NCBI RefSeq assembly: GCF_038181555.1
Contig: NZ_JBBWUA010000021.1
Coordinates: 1 to 56,723, forward strand
Reading direction: 5' to 3'
From: Desulfitobacterium sp038181555
GTDB taxonomy: Bacteria; Bacillota; Desulfitobacteriia; Desulfitobacteriales; Desulfitobacteriaceae
DNA length: 56,723 bases
In this document: piece after piece, positions 35,510 to 43,584 of the stretch
How positions within the stretch are numbered: position 1 is the stretch's first letter
Layout of the letters: the number at the start of each line of letters is the position of its first letter
Notes under the pieces: generated by a model
Database searches by the model: none
Seen by the model: only the letters and a program-made list of their open reading frames with translations
What the model was told of the DNA's origin: nothing
Program-made: the position numbers and the translations under genes

Positions 35510-35528
35510 GTTGTCTGTCTGTGAACAG

Positions 35529-35552
35529 TGAGCCTAAAAGAGGCTCATTTTT
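35529..35552 (+). terminator. Terminator after the SDH_sah gene
   Basis: 7-bp stem tgagcct / aggctca, 5-base loop, tail ttttt. Confidence 0.78.
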
Positions 35553-35685
35553 GCGATATCCAATTAAATCATATTGAAAAAATGGACACAATCATGTACG
35601 ATAATTGGTAGAGAGATAATTGTAATAATATTTACGTACTCTTGGGTTTTATTAAGATTTTTGTTTTAGTTTATTTATTAAGATT

Positions 35686-35713
35686 TTGTTGTAGCTATTA
35701 GTTGTGGTATAGT
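35686..35713 (+). promoter_or_regulatory. Predicted promoter for the second tatA
   Basis: TTGTTG (35686-35691), 16-bp spacer, TATAGT (35708-35713), about 20 bp before the ribosome binding site. Plausible but not perfect. Confidence 0.4.
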
Positions 35714-35733
35714 GAGATTAGGGAGGTGTGGAG

Positions 35734-35922
35734 ATGCTTGTGACCTTTGGTATGGTAACCCCAACGGTGATGATTATTGTCTTAATTATTGCATTAGTAA
35801 TTTTTGGACCTGGAAAGCTCCCTGAATTAGGTAAAGCCTTAGGCAGAGGAATTTCGGAATTTAAATCAGCAACCAATGGCGAAGAAGAAAAGAAAGATAG
35901 TGTAGAAAGTAAGGAAGTTTAA
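35734..35922 (+). CDS. tatA: Twin-arginine translocase subunit TatA
   Basis: 62 residues from ATG 35734, 7 bases after GGGAGG (GTG 35728 is too close). One membrane helix, the FGPGKLPELGKALGRGI hinge and amphipathic helix, and a charged tail. It is a canonical TatA pore subunit, shorter than the TatA/B-like gene at 18008. Single gene with its own promoter and terminator. Confidence 0.93.
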   Translation: MLVTFGMVTPTVMIIVLIIALVIFGPGKLPELGKALGRGISEFKSATNGEEEKKDSVESKEV

Positions 35923-35960
35923 GAAGTTTAAGATAAGAAGTCTTAGGTATTCTAGGAACG

Positions 35961-36012
35961 GGAAGGGCAGACAGCTGATCAAGCTGTCTGCCCTTCCTGT
36001 TTTGTTGTTTTG
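35961..36012 (+). terminator. Very strong terminator after tatA
   Basis: 16-bp perfect stem (35961-35976 with 35982-35997), 5-base loop, then tgttttgttgttttg. Confidence 0.88.
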
Positions 36013-36081
36013 TTGTTTTTGCGAGAAATGGGCTCTGGTGATTAGGGGCTGGGGTACTGGTTAAACTAGCTATAGAATTAA

Positions 36082-36130
36082 GGGTTCGATCATAGCATGC
36101 AACTCAAATAGGGAGCACTGAATCGAACCC
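36082..36130 (+). repeat. 9-bp inverted repeat upstream of the DUF2600 gene
   Basis: gggttcgat (36082-36090) and atcgaaccc (36122-36130) are perfectly inverted, 31 bases apart, ending 17 bp before the GTG start. It may be a leader hairpin or regulator site. Confidence 0.55.
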
Positions 36131-36147
36131 ATTAAGGGAGTGTCTTC

Positions 36148-37212
36148 GTGGAGATCGCTAAGCAAGTATCTAATCCCCGGTTGATATATTCATTTGTTAA
36201 AACAGTGTTTCCTGAGGTGAAGACCCAGTTACAAAATTGGGAGCACAGAGCAAACCTTTGCCCAGATAAGGTATTGACGGATCAAGCAATCGCCAGTATT
36301 AGTCATAAAGAATTTCACTGTCTAGGCGGTAGTATTTATGCTTTGTATCCCGGCGTAAGAACCAAGGAGGTCATTGAGTTTGTGGTGGCCTACCAAACCA
36401 TCAGTGACTATCTGGATAATCTGGTCGATGCCTTAGAAATACAAGATGAAATAGCTTTTGGACAATTGCATCTGGCCATGACGGAAGCTTTGGATGACAA
36501 AGCTGAGTGCTCGGATTATTACGCCTATTATCCATATCATGCGGATGGTGGTTATCTTAAAGCGCTCGTCCAGTCCTGTCAGCGGAGGGTGAGAGATCTG
36601 CCTTCCTATCCTAAAGTTAAGCCTCTCATGCTAGGGTTGGCAGAGCTTTATTCTATGCTTCAAACGACTAAGCATCTTCATCCATCTGTACGTGAAGAGA
36701 AAATGTTAAGCTGGTTGAATCAGCGTATGTGCAATTATCCCGATCTATCCCCTTGGGAGCTGGCGGCAGCTACGGGATCAACCTTAGGGATTTTTTATCT
36801 CTTTGCCCTTGCCTACAGTCCGGATTTAACTAAGAAGGAAGCGGAGCAAGCAAAGAATGCTTACTTCCCCTGGATTGCTGGGTTACATATACTCTTGGAT
36901 TATTTTATCGACTTAGAAGAAGATAGAGAAACCGCTCAATTGAATTTTGTGGAGTATTATGCTTCGCCAAGGGAGCGTGAAGAACGGCTGAAGCATTTTG
37001 TGGAAGTTTCCTCCTTGCAAGCAAAGGGGCTAAGCTATCCTAAATTTCATGAAGCGATCGTTCAGGGATTATTAGCGATGTACCTATCCGATCCGAAAGG
37101 AAATTCCGAAGAATGTGCTCAGGTCACCGAAAGTTTGATAGGGGTTGGGGGGATGAAGGTCAGGATTCTCTATTGGATATGTAGCCAATTGCGTGGCAAG
37201 GGGAAGCTGTGA
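36148..37212 (+). CDS. DUF2600 family large-terpene synthase (YtpB-like)
   Basis: 354 residues, GTG start after AAGGGAG. Sequence and length match the DUF2600 family, whose Bacillus member YtpB is tetraprenyl-beta-curcumene synthase. Candidate metal-binding aspartates are in SDYLDNLVD (near residue 90) and LLDYFIDLEED (near 250). These enzymes cyclise C35 prenyl diphosphates to sesquarterpenes, lipids linked to spores. A polyprenyl diphosphate synthase lies directly opposite and converges one base away, a plausible source of its substrate. The product here is unknown. Confidence 0.82.
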   Translation: MEIAKQVSNPRLIYSFVKTVFPEVKTQLQNWEHRANLCPDKVLTDQAIASISHKEFHCLGGSIYALYPGVRTKEVIEFVVAYQTISDYLDNLVDALEIQDEIAFGQLHLAMTEALDDKAECSDYYAYYPYHADGGYLKALVQSCQRRVRDLPSYPKVKPLMLGLAELYSMLQTTKHLHPSVREEKMLSWLNQRMCNYPDLSPWELAAATGSTLGIFYLFALAYSPDLTKKEAEQAKNAYFPWIAGLHILLDYFIDLEEDRETAQLNFVEYYASPREREERLKHFVEVSSLQAKGLSYPKFHEAIVQGLLAMYLSDPKGNSEECAQVTESLIGVGGMKVRILYWICSQLRGKGKL

Positions 37213-37213
37213 A

Positions 37214-38245
37214 CTAAGCCTTACGATAAAGGATAGTCTGAGTGAGCTTGATGAGGAAAGTTTTGGCTGATGAAGCGGGAAGAGAATTTAAGGAGGCTAC
37301 TGCTGTCTGGGCACAATGCAAGGCCGCGCTAAAGGCCTCATCCAGTGCTTCCGAAGAGATTAAAGCTTGCAGAATTCTTTCACTATCCCGGGGAGATAGC
37401 TCCTTTTTCTGGAGAATTTCTGCCGCCCAAGGACCATAGAGGGGCTTTTCTAAAAGATAGATCATCGGTAAGGTAATATTGCCGTTACTGAGGTCGGCAG
37501 CCACGGGCTTCCCGGTAACATAGGGATTACCGGTGAAATCCAGAATGTCGTCGATGATTTGATAAGCATAACCGAGATTCATTCCATAAAGGCCCATGGA
37601 ATCAATATCTGTTTGACTCACGCCGGCACTGGCAGCACCGCAGGCACAACAGCTGGACAAAAGGATTCCGGTTTTTTGAGCGATTCGGGTAAAGTATTGG
37701 TTAGAGTCAACTGTCAGATTAAAGTGGTCGGAAGCCTGTTGAACCTCCCCGTCACACATGGACTGAATGGCGTCCACAAGATAGGACATGCAGGTGTGCA
37801 GATGTTTATTCGCTAAGATGCGAAAGGCTTCGGCAAAGACATAATCGCCGGCGAGAACGGCAATCTGATTTCCTTGTTGGGCATTGATTGTCTGGACCCC
37901 TCGCCTTAGCTCTGAAAAGTCAATCACATCATCATGAATAAGAGAGGCCATATGGATCAATTCGGCAGCGACAGCGGCATCAATAGTGGCTAAATTGAGA
38001 TTGCCAAAGCACTGAGCACTCTGAAGTGTTAACAGTGGTCTCAACCGCTTCCCCCCCGAGGAGAGCAGTTGAAGACAGGAGTCTTTGATCGTGCTATCAG
38101 CTCGCTGAAAGGATTCTCGTAGCTTTTCTTCGACAATGAGTAATTCGGGAAAAGAAATAACGGGATCAGAAGCTGGAGCTTCTACTCCCGTTAACATCGA
38201 AGGCGAATCTGCGGAGGTTAAGGGTGCCATATCAAAAGAAGCCAA
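37214..38245 (-). CDS. All-trans polyprenyl diphosphate synthase (second copy)
   Basis: 343 residues, TTG start at 38245 with AAAGGA 9 bases upstream (ATG 38230 also possible). Both aspartate-rich motifs are intact: LIHDDVIDFSE and IIDDILDF, with GGKRLRP. An N-terminal extension of about 35 residues is rich in Ser, Pro and Ala. It is distinct from the synthase at 18432. The convergent terpene-synthase gene suggests it makes a C30-C35 chain for that enzyme or another quinone chain; length specificity cannot be read by eye. Confidence 0.88.
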   Translation of the reverse strand: MASFDMAPLTSADSPSMLTGVEAPASDPVISFPELLIVEEKLRESFQRADSTIKDSCLQLLSSGGKRLRPLLTLQSAQCFGNLNLATIDAAVAAELIHMASLIHDDVIDFSELRRGVQTINAQQGNQIAVLAGDYVFAEAFRILANKHLHTCMSYLVDAIQSMCDGEVQQASDHFNLTVDSNQYFTRIAQKTGILLSSCCACGAASAGVSQTDIDSMGLYGMNLGYAYQIIDDILDFTGNPYVTGKPVAADLSNGNITLPMIYLLEKPLYGPWAAEILQKKELSPRDSERILQALISSEALDEAFSAALHCAQTAVASLNSLPASSAKTFLIKLTQTILYRKA

Positions 38246-38333
38246 TGAAATCAGTCCTTTGCGTATTCTTTTTATTAGTATTCCATGGCTGAGTAAAAGG
38301 ATACGTGAAAGGCGATTCCAGTCTAGAATATCC

Positions 38334-38362
38334 TTGAACGGCTACTCTTTCTAGGCTATACT
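38334..38362 (+). promoter_or_regulatory. Sigma-A promoter for the SDR gene
   Basis: TTGAAC (38334-38339), 17-bp spacer, TATACT (38357-38362), about 39 bp before the start codon. Confidence 0.7.
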
Positions 38363-38400
38363 GGAAAATAAGCTCTTGATAGCGAACTAAGGAGGTACAG

Positions 38401-39141
38401 ATGATGTTACAAGGTAAAACAGCCCTGATTACTGGGGGGGCCACAGGAATTGGTCGAGCAATCGCCTTAAAGCTTGCTCAGGAGGGCGTTCATATTGCGA
38501 TTAATTATTCGCGTTCTTTGGATGATGCGAAAAAAGCTCGCGATGAAATTAAGGAGTTAAATGTATCCTGTCGTATCTATAAGGCCAATGTGGCAAAGGA
38601 TCAGGAAGTCAGGGAGATGGTCAAGGAAGTGATCGAGGATTTTGGGCAACTAGATATCCTCGTGAATAGTGCAGGGATGACCTATTTTGTACAGCATGCT
38701 GATCTGGAAGGTATGCAGGATGAGTATTGGGACGAAATTTTCAGTGTAAATGTCAAAGGGGTATTTAATGTCTGCCGTGCGGCGGCGGAAGCCTTAAAAA
38801 TGCAAAAAGGCTGTATCGTGAACATAACATCCATTGCCGGGCTGACAGGATTGGGGAGTTCCATCGCTTATTGTGCATCCAAGGCAGCGGAAATAAGTGT
38901 CACAAAGTCCCTAGCAAGAGTTCTCGCTCCCGAAGTTCGTGTTAATTCAGTTGCTCCCGGAGTCGTTTTGACCCGTTGGATAAAAGGCAATGAAGATCAT
39001 ATCACGAGAATGGCGGAAGGAACACCTTTACAAAGGGTATGCACCCCGGAAGATGTGGCAGAAGTTGCCTATTCTCTGATCGCTCAAGCAGGCTTTGTTA
39101 CTGGACAAACCTGGGTGGTCGATGGAGGCAACTTTATCTGA
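38401..39141 (+). CDS. fabG: SDR-family oxidoreductase, FabG-like (3-oxoacyl-ACP reductase)
   Basis: 246 residues, ATG after AAGGAGG. NAD(P)-binding TGGATGIGRA (about 11-20), NSAG, catalytic Ser and Tyr-x3-Lys in YCASKAA, and the C-terminal GFVTGQTWVVDGG. The fold and motifs are those of FabG, but it is alone, away from a fatty acid operon, so the substrate may differ. Own promoter and terminator. Confidence 0.85.
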   Translation: MMLQGKTALITGGATGIGRAIALKLAQEGVHIAINYSRSLDDAKKARDEIKELNVSCRIYKANVAKDQEVREMVKEVIEDFGQLDILVNSAGMTYFVQHADLEGMQDEYWDEIFSVNVKGVFNVCRAAAEALKMQKGCIVNITSIAGLTGLGSSIAYCASKAAEISVTKSLARVLAPEVRVNSVAPGVVLTRWIKGNEDHITRMAEGTPLQRVCTPEDVAEVAYSLIAQAGFVTGQTWVVDGGNFI

Positions 39142-39180
39142 TGCTCGTAGGCTCTGTTCTTGCTTTTTGTAAGGTATCTA

Positions 39181-39233
39181 AAAAGGCATCCTTATTGTTT
39201 TACACAATGAGGGATGCCTTTTTCGCTAATACT
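39181..39233 (+). terminator. Terminator after the SDR gene
   Basis: aaaaggcatcc pairs with gggatgcctttt with one bulge, extended by ttattgt/acaatga, and runs into ttttt. It may serve both converging genes. Confidence 0.78.
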
Positions 39234-39245
39234 ATTCATCTGTAG

Positions 39246-39677
39246 CTACATATCATTTGGTTCATATGATTCCAGCTTACCCAAGGCTTTAGAGCAAAAT
39301 TCAAGGATTTCCCGGCGGCGTACGATGCCAATGAAAATTTGCTGGTCATCCACCACAGGAATAAAGTTTTGTTCCACAGCCCGAGAGATAAGGTCTTCCA
39401 TACGGGCGTTGATCGATACGGGTTGGTTTTGAGTATGTTGCTCGACAGCGGTGAGTCGAATCGTTTGGGTGTTATGAAACTCAAGACCGGGAGTGTTTTT
39501 GAGCTTCCATAAAAGATCCCCTTCAGTGATCGTTCCCTTATAACAGCCCTGCTCATCGATTAGAGGGATTGCTGAATAACGGTGGAATTCCATCTTCTCG
39601 ATTGCTTGGCGCATGGTAGAATCGATTTTTAGGTATACCACATCTTGTTTTGGTATTAAAAAAAATGCGACATTCAT
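39246..39677 (-). CDS. CBS-domain protein
   Basis: 143 residues from ATG 39677 (AGGAG 11 bases upstream; GTG 39689 is too close to the site). Two CBS motifs: residues about 10-65 (TMRQAIEKMEFHRYSAIPLID) and about 80-135 (ARMEDLISRAVEQNFIPVVDD). A stand-alone CBS pair usually senses adenine nucleotides or SAM. No catalytic domain and no clear partner gene. Confidence 0.85.
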   Translation of the reverse strand: MNVAFFLIPKQDVVYLKIDSTMRQAIEKMEFHRYSAIPLIDEQGCYKGTITEGDLLWKLKNTPGLEFHNTQTIRLTAVEQHTQNQPVSINARMEDLISRAVEQNFIPVVDDQQIFIGIVRRREILEFCSKALGKLESYEPNDM

Positions 39678-39814
39678 TGACGTGACCACTCCTCTTTAAT
39701 AAAAAAGAAAGAAAAATGGGAGGATTCGACCTTAAGAAGGCAGAATATTATCAGCCTGACCTAGTATAGTGTAGCGAAATACAAATTGCAAGAAAATTTC
39801 TAAGGAGATTTGAT

Positions 39815-41014
39815 ATGAAAGTAGCATATTTGGATTGCTTCTCGGGAATTAGCGGCGACATGCTCTTAGGAGCTCTGGTAGATGTAGGATTGGATTTTCA
39901 GCTTTTGCAAAGAGATTTAGCGGGTTTAGGCTTGGACGAATATGAGCTCTATGAGCAAAAAGTGATTAAGCAGGGAATCAGCGGTACTAAGGTGCAGGTC
40001 CTGTCCTTGGAGGGACATGTCCATCGGCACCTAACAGATATCCAAGACATCATTCTACGAAGCTCCTTGCCAAATCCGGTTAAAGACAAAAGTCTGGCAA
40101 TCTTTACACACTTAGGGGAAGCAGAAGCAAAAATCCACGGAACCACCGTCGAGCAGATCCACTTTCATGAAGTTGGAGCAGTGGATGCTATTGTGGATAT
40201 CGTCGGGGCCGTCATAGGCTTCTGGCGTTTAGGAATAGAAAAGGTTTTTTCTTCATCTGTCCATGTTGGAAAAGGCTTTGTCAATGCTGCTCATGGACTC
40301 TTACCTGTACCGGCACCTGCAACACTGGAATTATTGCGGGGAGTGCCGATTTACTCTCGTGATATCGAGGGAGAACTTGTTACCCCCACCGGAGCTGCCC
40401 TGTTGACAGCTTATTGTCAGGACTTTGGTTCGATTCCTTTAGTCAAGGTAGATCGAATAGGCTATGGGGCGGGAGAAAAAGATTTGAGCATTCCCAACCT
40501 CTTGAGGTTGACCATCGGCGAGCTCGAGGTGAGTGAAAATGAGACGTACCACGGGGTCAAAGAGGGGAAGGCCATGACTGTTGAGGCCAATATTGATGAT
40601 ATGAACCCTGAATTTTATGATTATCTTTATGAGAAACTCTTTAGAGCTGGCGCCATGGATGTCTATATGCAAGCCATCCAGATGAAAAAGAATCGCCCTG
40701 CAGTGATGTTGACGGTGCAAATCCCACCAGACAAGCTATCCGCAATTCGTCAGATTCTCTTTGCCGAGACGACAACCCTAGGCATACGGGTCTACCCAAT
40801 TAAGAAATATATGCTTCCTTATGAGTTTATCACATTAGAAACAAAATATGGTTCTGCTAAAGCAAAAATTGCATCTTTAGAAGGAAAAGTTTGCACAATA
40901 AGCCCGGAATATGAGGATTGTCGTAAGCTTGCCCAGCTGTCAGGGGAGCCGCTTAAGCATGTTTATGATGAGCTTAAAGAAAGGGCAAAGCAGGAGATCA
41001 ATAAAATTCGCTGA
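39815..41014 (+). CDS. larC: Nickel-pincer cofactor cyclometallase LarC
   Basis: 399 residues, ATG after AAGGAG. The LarC/DUF111 start MKVAYLDCFSGISGDM, HFHEVGAVDAIVDIVG and TPTGAALLTAY are visible, and the frame is not split as it is in some lactobacilli. LarC inserts nickel into the pincer cofactor of lactate racemase-type enzymes. larA, larB and larE are not in the window, although a lactate permease is at the far left. Last chromosomal gene before the element. Confidence 0.9.
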   Translation: MKVAYLDCFSGISGDMLLGALVDVGLDFQLLQRDLAGLGLDEYELYEQKVIKQGISGTKVQVLSLEGHVHRHLTDIQDIILRSSLPNPVKDKSLAIFTHLGEAEAKIHGTTVEQIHFHEVGAVDAIVDIVGAVIGFWRLGIEKVFSSSVHVGKGFVNAAHGLLPVPAPATLELLRGVPIYSRDIEGELVTPTGAALLTAYCQDFGSIPLVKVDRIGYGAGEKDLSIPNLLRLTIGELEVSENETYHGVKEGKAMTVEANIDDMNPEFYDYLYEKLFRAGAMDVYMQAIQMKKNRPAVMLTVQIPPDKLSAIRQILFAETTTLGIRVYPIKKYMLPYEFITLETKYGSAKAKIASLEGKVCTISPEYEDCRKLAQLSGEPLKHVYDELKERAKQEINKIR

Positions 41015-41076
41015 GCTGTCAAACCGGGTAACCCATGTCAGTGCACTCAGGGTACCTTATCGCAGAATAATTAAAA

Positions 41077-41100
41077 AACTCCTTGAATATTCAAGGAGTT
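41077..41100 (-). terminator. Ancestral terminator of tRNA-Leu, displaced by the element
   Basis: 10-bp perfect stem aactccttga / tcaaggagtt, loop atat. Read on the minus strand it runs into ttttttaatt. It lies just outside attL, where the original tRNA-Leu transcript would have ended before integration. Confidence 0.65.
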
Positions 41101-41108
41101 AAATTCTT

Positions 41109-41137
41109 ATATGGTGCGGTCGAGAGGACTTGAACCT
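41109..41137. repeat. attL: 29-bp copy of the tRNA-Leu 3' end
   Basis: Identical to 55682-55710 over 29 bases, starting atatggtgcggtcg. It includes the CCA end, acceptor 3' strand and part of the T arm, but the rest of the tRNA is absent here. Confidence 0.9.
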
Positions 41138-41185
41138 ATATACCCCATCCTCTAAACCCTTGGTATCACTGGATTTGCGGGACCC

Positions 41186-41206
41186 TGACGGAATCTTGAC
41201 GGAATT
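41186..41206 (+). repeat. Paired TGACGGAAT repeats near attL
   Basis: TGACGGAATC (41186-41195) and TGACGGAATT (41197-41206), start-to-start 11 bp. The same pair with the same 11-bp spacing occurs at the right end. Likely arm-type integrase binding sites. Confidence 0.65.
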
Positions 41207-41220
41207 TCTTTCGTCGAAAA

Positions 41221-42294
41221 TCACAAGACACCCAAAATACTCTGGCCCTTTTTCAAGGAGTGACTATAGTTACCTGCCGTTGTTGCTGGAACCTGTCCTA
41301 ATTGTTCTGCGACCGTTGTAATGGAAGCACCTTTATCCAGCAGGATCGAGCCGACTCCGTGTCTCAGGTCGTGGATACGTATACTCCTAAGGCCAGCCAT
41401 TTTTAGAATCCTGTTTTTTGTTCGGAAAAGACTTTCATAGCCAATAAAATCTTTTGAGCTCTCACGTTGGAAAACAAAGTCATCATCTTTTGCTCTGTTA
41501 CACTTTGTCATCGTCAATTTATGCTCTTTTAACTCGGCCATCGTTTCAGCATCCAACACAAGTTCTCTTTTGCTGCCTTGAGTCTTTGTATCCTTGAGAT
41601 ACCCAGAATTTGAGCTGACTGCCTCGACAATTTTTATCTGGCTGTCTACGAAAGATACAGACTGCCACTTTAGCCCCATCACTTCACCAACACGCATTCC
41701 TGTGATGGCCAGTATTTTGATTGGAAGATAAAGCTTGTAATTCTTCGCGGTTTCGATAAAGAGTTTAAGCTCTTCCGCATTTAGTATGTCCCTTTTTTTG
41801 TGCCTAACCATTGGTGGTTCAAGCCCATCCATGACATCTTCCGCCAGATATTTTTTCTTAAGGCCCCATTTTGTAATGGTGCGCAGAGTAGTGTAATAAT
41901 TTTTGATGGTCCGTGGAGAAAGCTTGCCCTGATCCAAAAGAAGGAGTTTCTCGTCAACCTGCATTGAATCCAATGAAGCTATATAAAGGTGACCCAAAAG
42001 CTCGGTTAACCTTCGTATGTGGCTTTCATATTTTTCATACGTACTAAGCTCGATTCGCGACTTTTTATATAGTAAAAATCGTTGAAAAAGATCCCCCATA
42101 GTCATGCCGCAAGAGTTAGGCAGGTTTTTACTTTTAAGTTCTGCCTGGCGCTTATAAGAATATTCTCTCGCTTTGGCTTCTGTGCCGAGAAAAGTCTCAT
42201 AATGGCGGACCTTTCTGTTTTCACCATCCTTTCGCATCGTCAAGAAAAATTCTATTTGGTACTTGTTCTTACCGCGTGGTCGAATTGTTGGCAT
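41221..42294 (-). CDS. int: Tyrosine-type integrase of the element
   Basis: 357 residues. N-terminal arm-binding region (1-60), SAM-like core-binding domain (about 65-155), catalytic domain with Arg201 (ITGMRVGEV), His308/Arg311/His312 (HDLRH) and Tyr343 (NYSHSLK). All catalytic positions are present, so it should be active. It lies 84 bp from attL and reads toward it, one base downstream of the excisionase stop, a typical int-xis order. Confidence 0.93.
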   Translation of the reverse strand: MPTIRPRGKNKYQIEFFLTMRKDGENRKVRHYETFLGTEAKAREYSYKRQAELKSKNLPNSCGMTMGDLFQRFLLYKKSRIELSTYEKYESHIRRLTELLGHLYIASLDSMQVDEKLLLLDQGKLSPRTIKNYYTTLRTITKWGLKKKYLAEDVMDGLEPPMVRHKKRDILNAEELKLFIETAKNYKLYLPIKILAITGMRVGEVMGLKWQSVSFVDSQIKIVEAVSSNSGYLKDTKTQGSKRELVLDAETMAELKEHKLTMTKCNRAKDDDFVFQRESSKDFIGYESLFRTKNRILKMAGLRSIRIHDLRHGVGSILLDKGASITTVAEQLGQVPATTAGNYSHSLKKGQSILGVL

Positions 42295-42534
42295 TTATTT
42301 TACCCCCTCGTAAGGGGCATGGATAACATTGTTAGTATTCTCCACCCACTCTGACTTTTCCTTTAAATATTCCATTAGAGCCTGTTCGGAAATTCTATAT
42401 CTTCGCTCGGACAATCTTATTGCAGGCAGTTGTTTAGAGTTAATCAGATCATAGACGTAGGTCTTTTTGACCTGTAGTAAGATCGCCACCTGAGGCACTG
42501 TATAGCAATGAACCATTTTATAGTTATTAAGCAT
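42295..42534 (-). CDS. xis: Excisionase-like helix-turn-helix protein
   Basis: 79 residues from ATG 42534, 7 bases after AAGGAG; an earlier ATG at 42552 would place the ribosome site inside the gene. Winged helix-turn-helix of the MerR/excisionase type: YTVPQVAILLQVKKTYVYDLI then LPAIRLSERRYRIS. It probably controls integrase direction and is co-transcribed with int. Confidence 0.85.
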   Translation of the reverse strand: MLNNYKMVHCYTVPQVAILLQVKKTYVYDLINSKQLPAIRLSERRYRISEQALMEYLKEKSEWVENTNNVIHAPYEGVK

Positions 42535-42653
42535 AGAATCACTCCTTATCATTTAAAAAAAGCAGGTGCACTCTGCTATGTACAGATAAGGACTTGGTAG
42601 GGGTTGGCGGCTTAGTTTTAAACCGCCAACCACAAAGTTATGAACTGTAACCG

Positions 42654-43073
42654 TTATATGTCATCTTTGTCTACTGTTAAGTCATAAATATGTTGAAGCA
42701 TCTTTTTCCTCAGGTCGCGATAGATTATTTTGATTTGCATATCTTCTAACATCGGCCGTGGGAAATAAAGATAAACGGAATTTTGGAAATCATTTGTTTT
42801 GGGATTCGTTTTTAGTTCTGTTCGTATATTGAATTGTTTATATACGGTCGGAAACAGCTTCTCAAAATCCTTTTCATCGATGGTTATCCCGTTAATTTCT
42901 AATCTAAAAACCCAATAGTTCGATATTTCAATTCCCACTCCCGCATCACCCCATTTTCGGTAGTGGACTTTCTTTTCAATCTGTGGTGGTTTTTTAAGTT
43001 TCGGCTTTTTTAGTTCTTTTCTATCCGCCGGAACGAAATTGTTTAAGCCATCTATGGGAATTTTCCTTTTCAT
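42654..43073 (-). CDS. Hypothetical protein of the element
   Basis: 139 residues from ATG 43073 (AAGGAG 8 bases upstream). Basic, Lys-rich N-terminal third (KKPKLKKPP), then a mixed alpha/beta part. No recognised family. It lies upstream of xis on the same strand and may be a regulator or DNA-binding protein of the element; this is only a guess from charge and position. Confidence 0.6.
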   Translation of the reverse strand: MKRKIPIDGLNNFVPADRKELKKPKLKKPPQIEKKVHYRKWGDAGVGIEISNYWVFRLEINGITIDEKDFEKLFPTVYKQFNIRTELKTNPKTNDFQNSVYLYFPRPMLEDMQIKIIYRDLRKKMLQHIYDLTVDKDDI

Positions 43074-43280
43074 TGTCATCATCTCCTTATTCATAGTGTT
43101 CGGATTATTGGTATACTAAAAATCATTTTTATAGAAATCAAGTATTTATTTTAATAAATCCTTTATGAGTTTTAGATTACAGATAAAGTCTACGGAAATC
43201 AAATTTTAGAATATTTCTAAACTAGCATCTCGAAATCGAGAATTACGGCAGACAGTGGTCCAAGTAATTTGATAAAGTAA

Positions 43281-43511
43281 CCCTGTCATTACTGTGGTTC
43301 CTATAACAACCGATTCGCTAATGGAGTGATGACTAATGGGCTAGACCGCATAAATTCGTCAAGAGGCTATATCTCTGAAAATGTTGTTCCTTGCTGTAAG
43401 CATTGTAACTGGGCTAAGAGAGATGTTCGCTTGAATGAATTTATCGCTCATATCAAAAAAATAGAGGATTGGGCTACTTGTTATCTTCATAGTAAAACTA
43501 CTTTAAATTAA
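43281..43511 (+). pseudogene. HNH endonuclease remnant (3' part)
   Basis: From 43281 the frame encodes CHYCG, then GLDRINSSRGYISENVVPCC and HCNWAKRD, the zinc-knuckle and HNH signature. A stop codon lies directly upstream (43278), so there is no start before the first zinc pair; the ATG/GTG at 43326 lies after it. It is therefore a 5'-truncated gene. Phage-type HNH nucleases with this motif are common near packaging genes, consistent with a prophage past. Confidence 0.7.
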
Positions 43512-43514
43512 TGA

Positions 43515-43563
43515 AAAAAGGCAAAAGGTATCCAAAATTATTTGGATACCTTTTGCCTTTTTT
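43515..43563. terminator. Long bidirectional terminator
   Basis: About 22-bp stem (43515-43536 with 43541-43563) flanked by A-tract and T-tract. It serves the HNH remnant and the minus-strand recombinase, which converge here. Confidence 0.85.
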
Positions 43564-43584
43564 GGAGTGTAAATAAAACAATCT

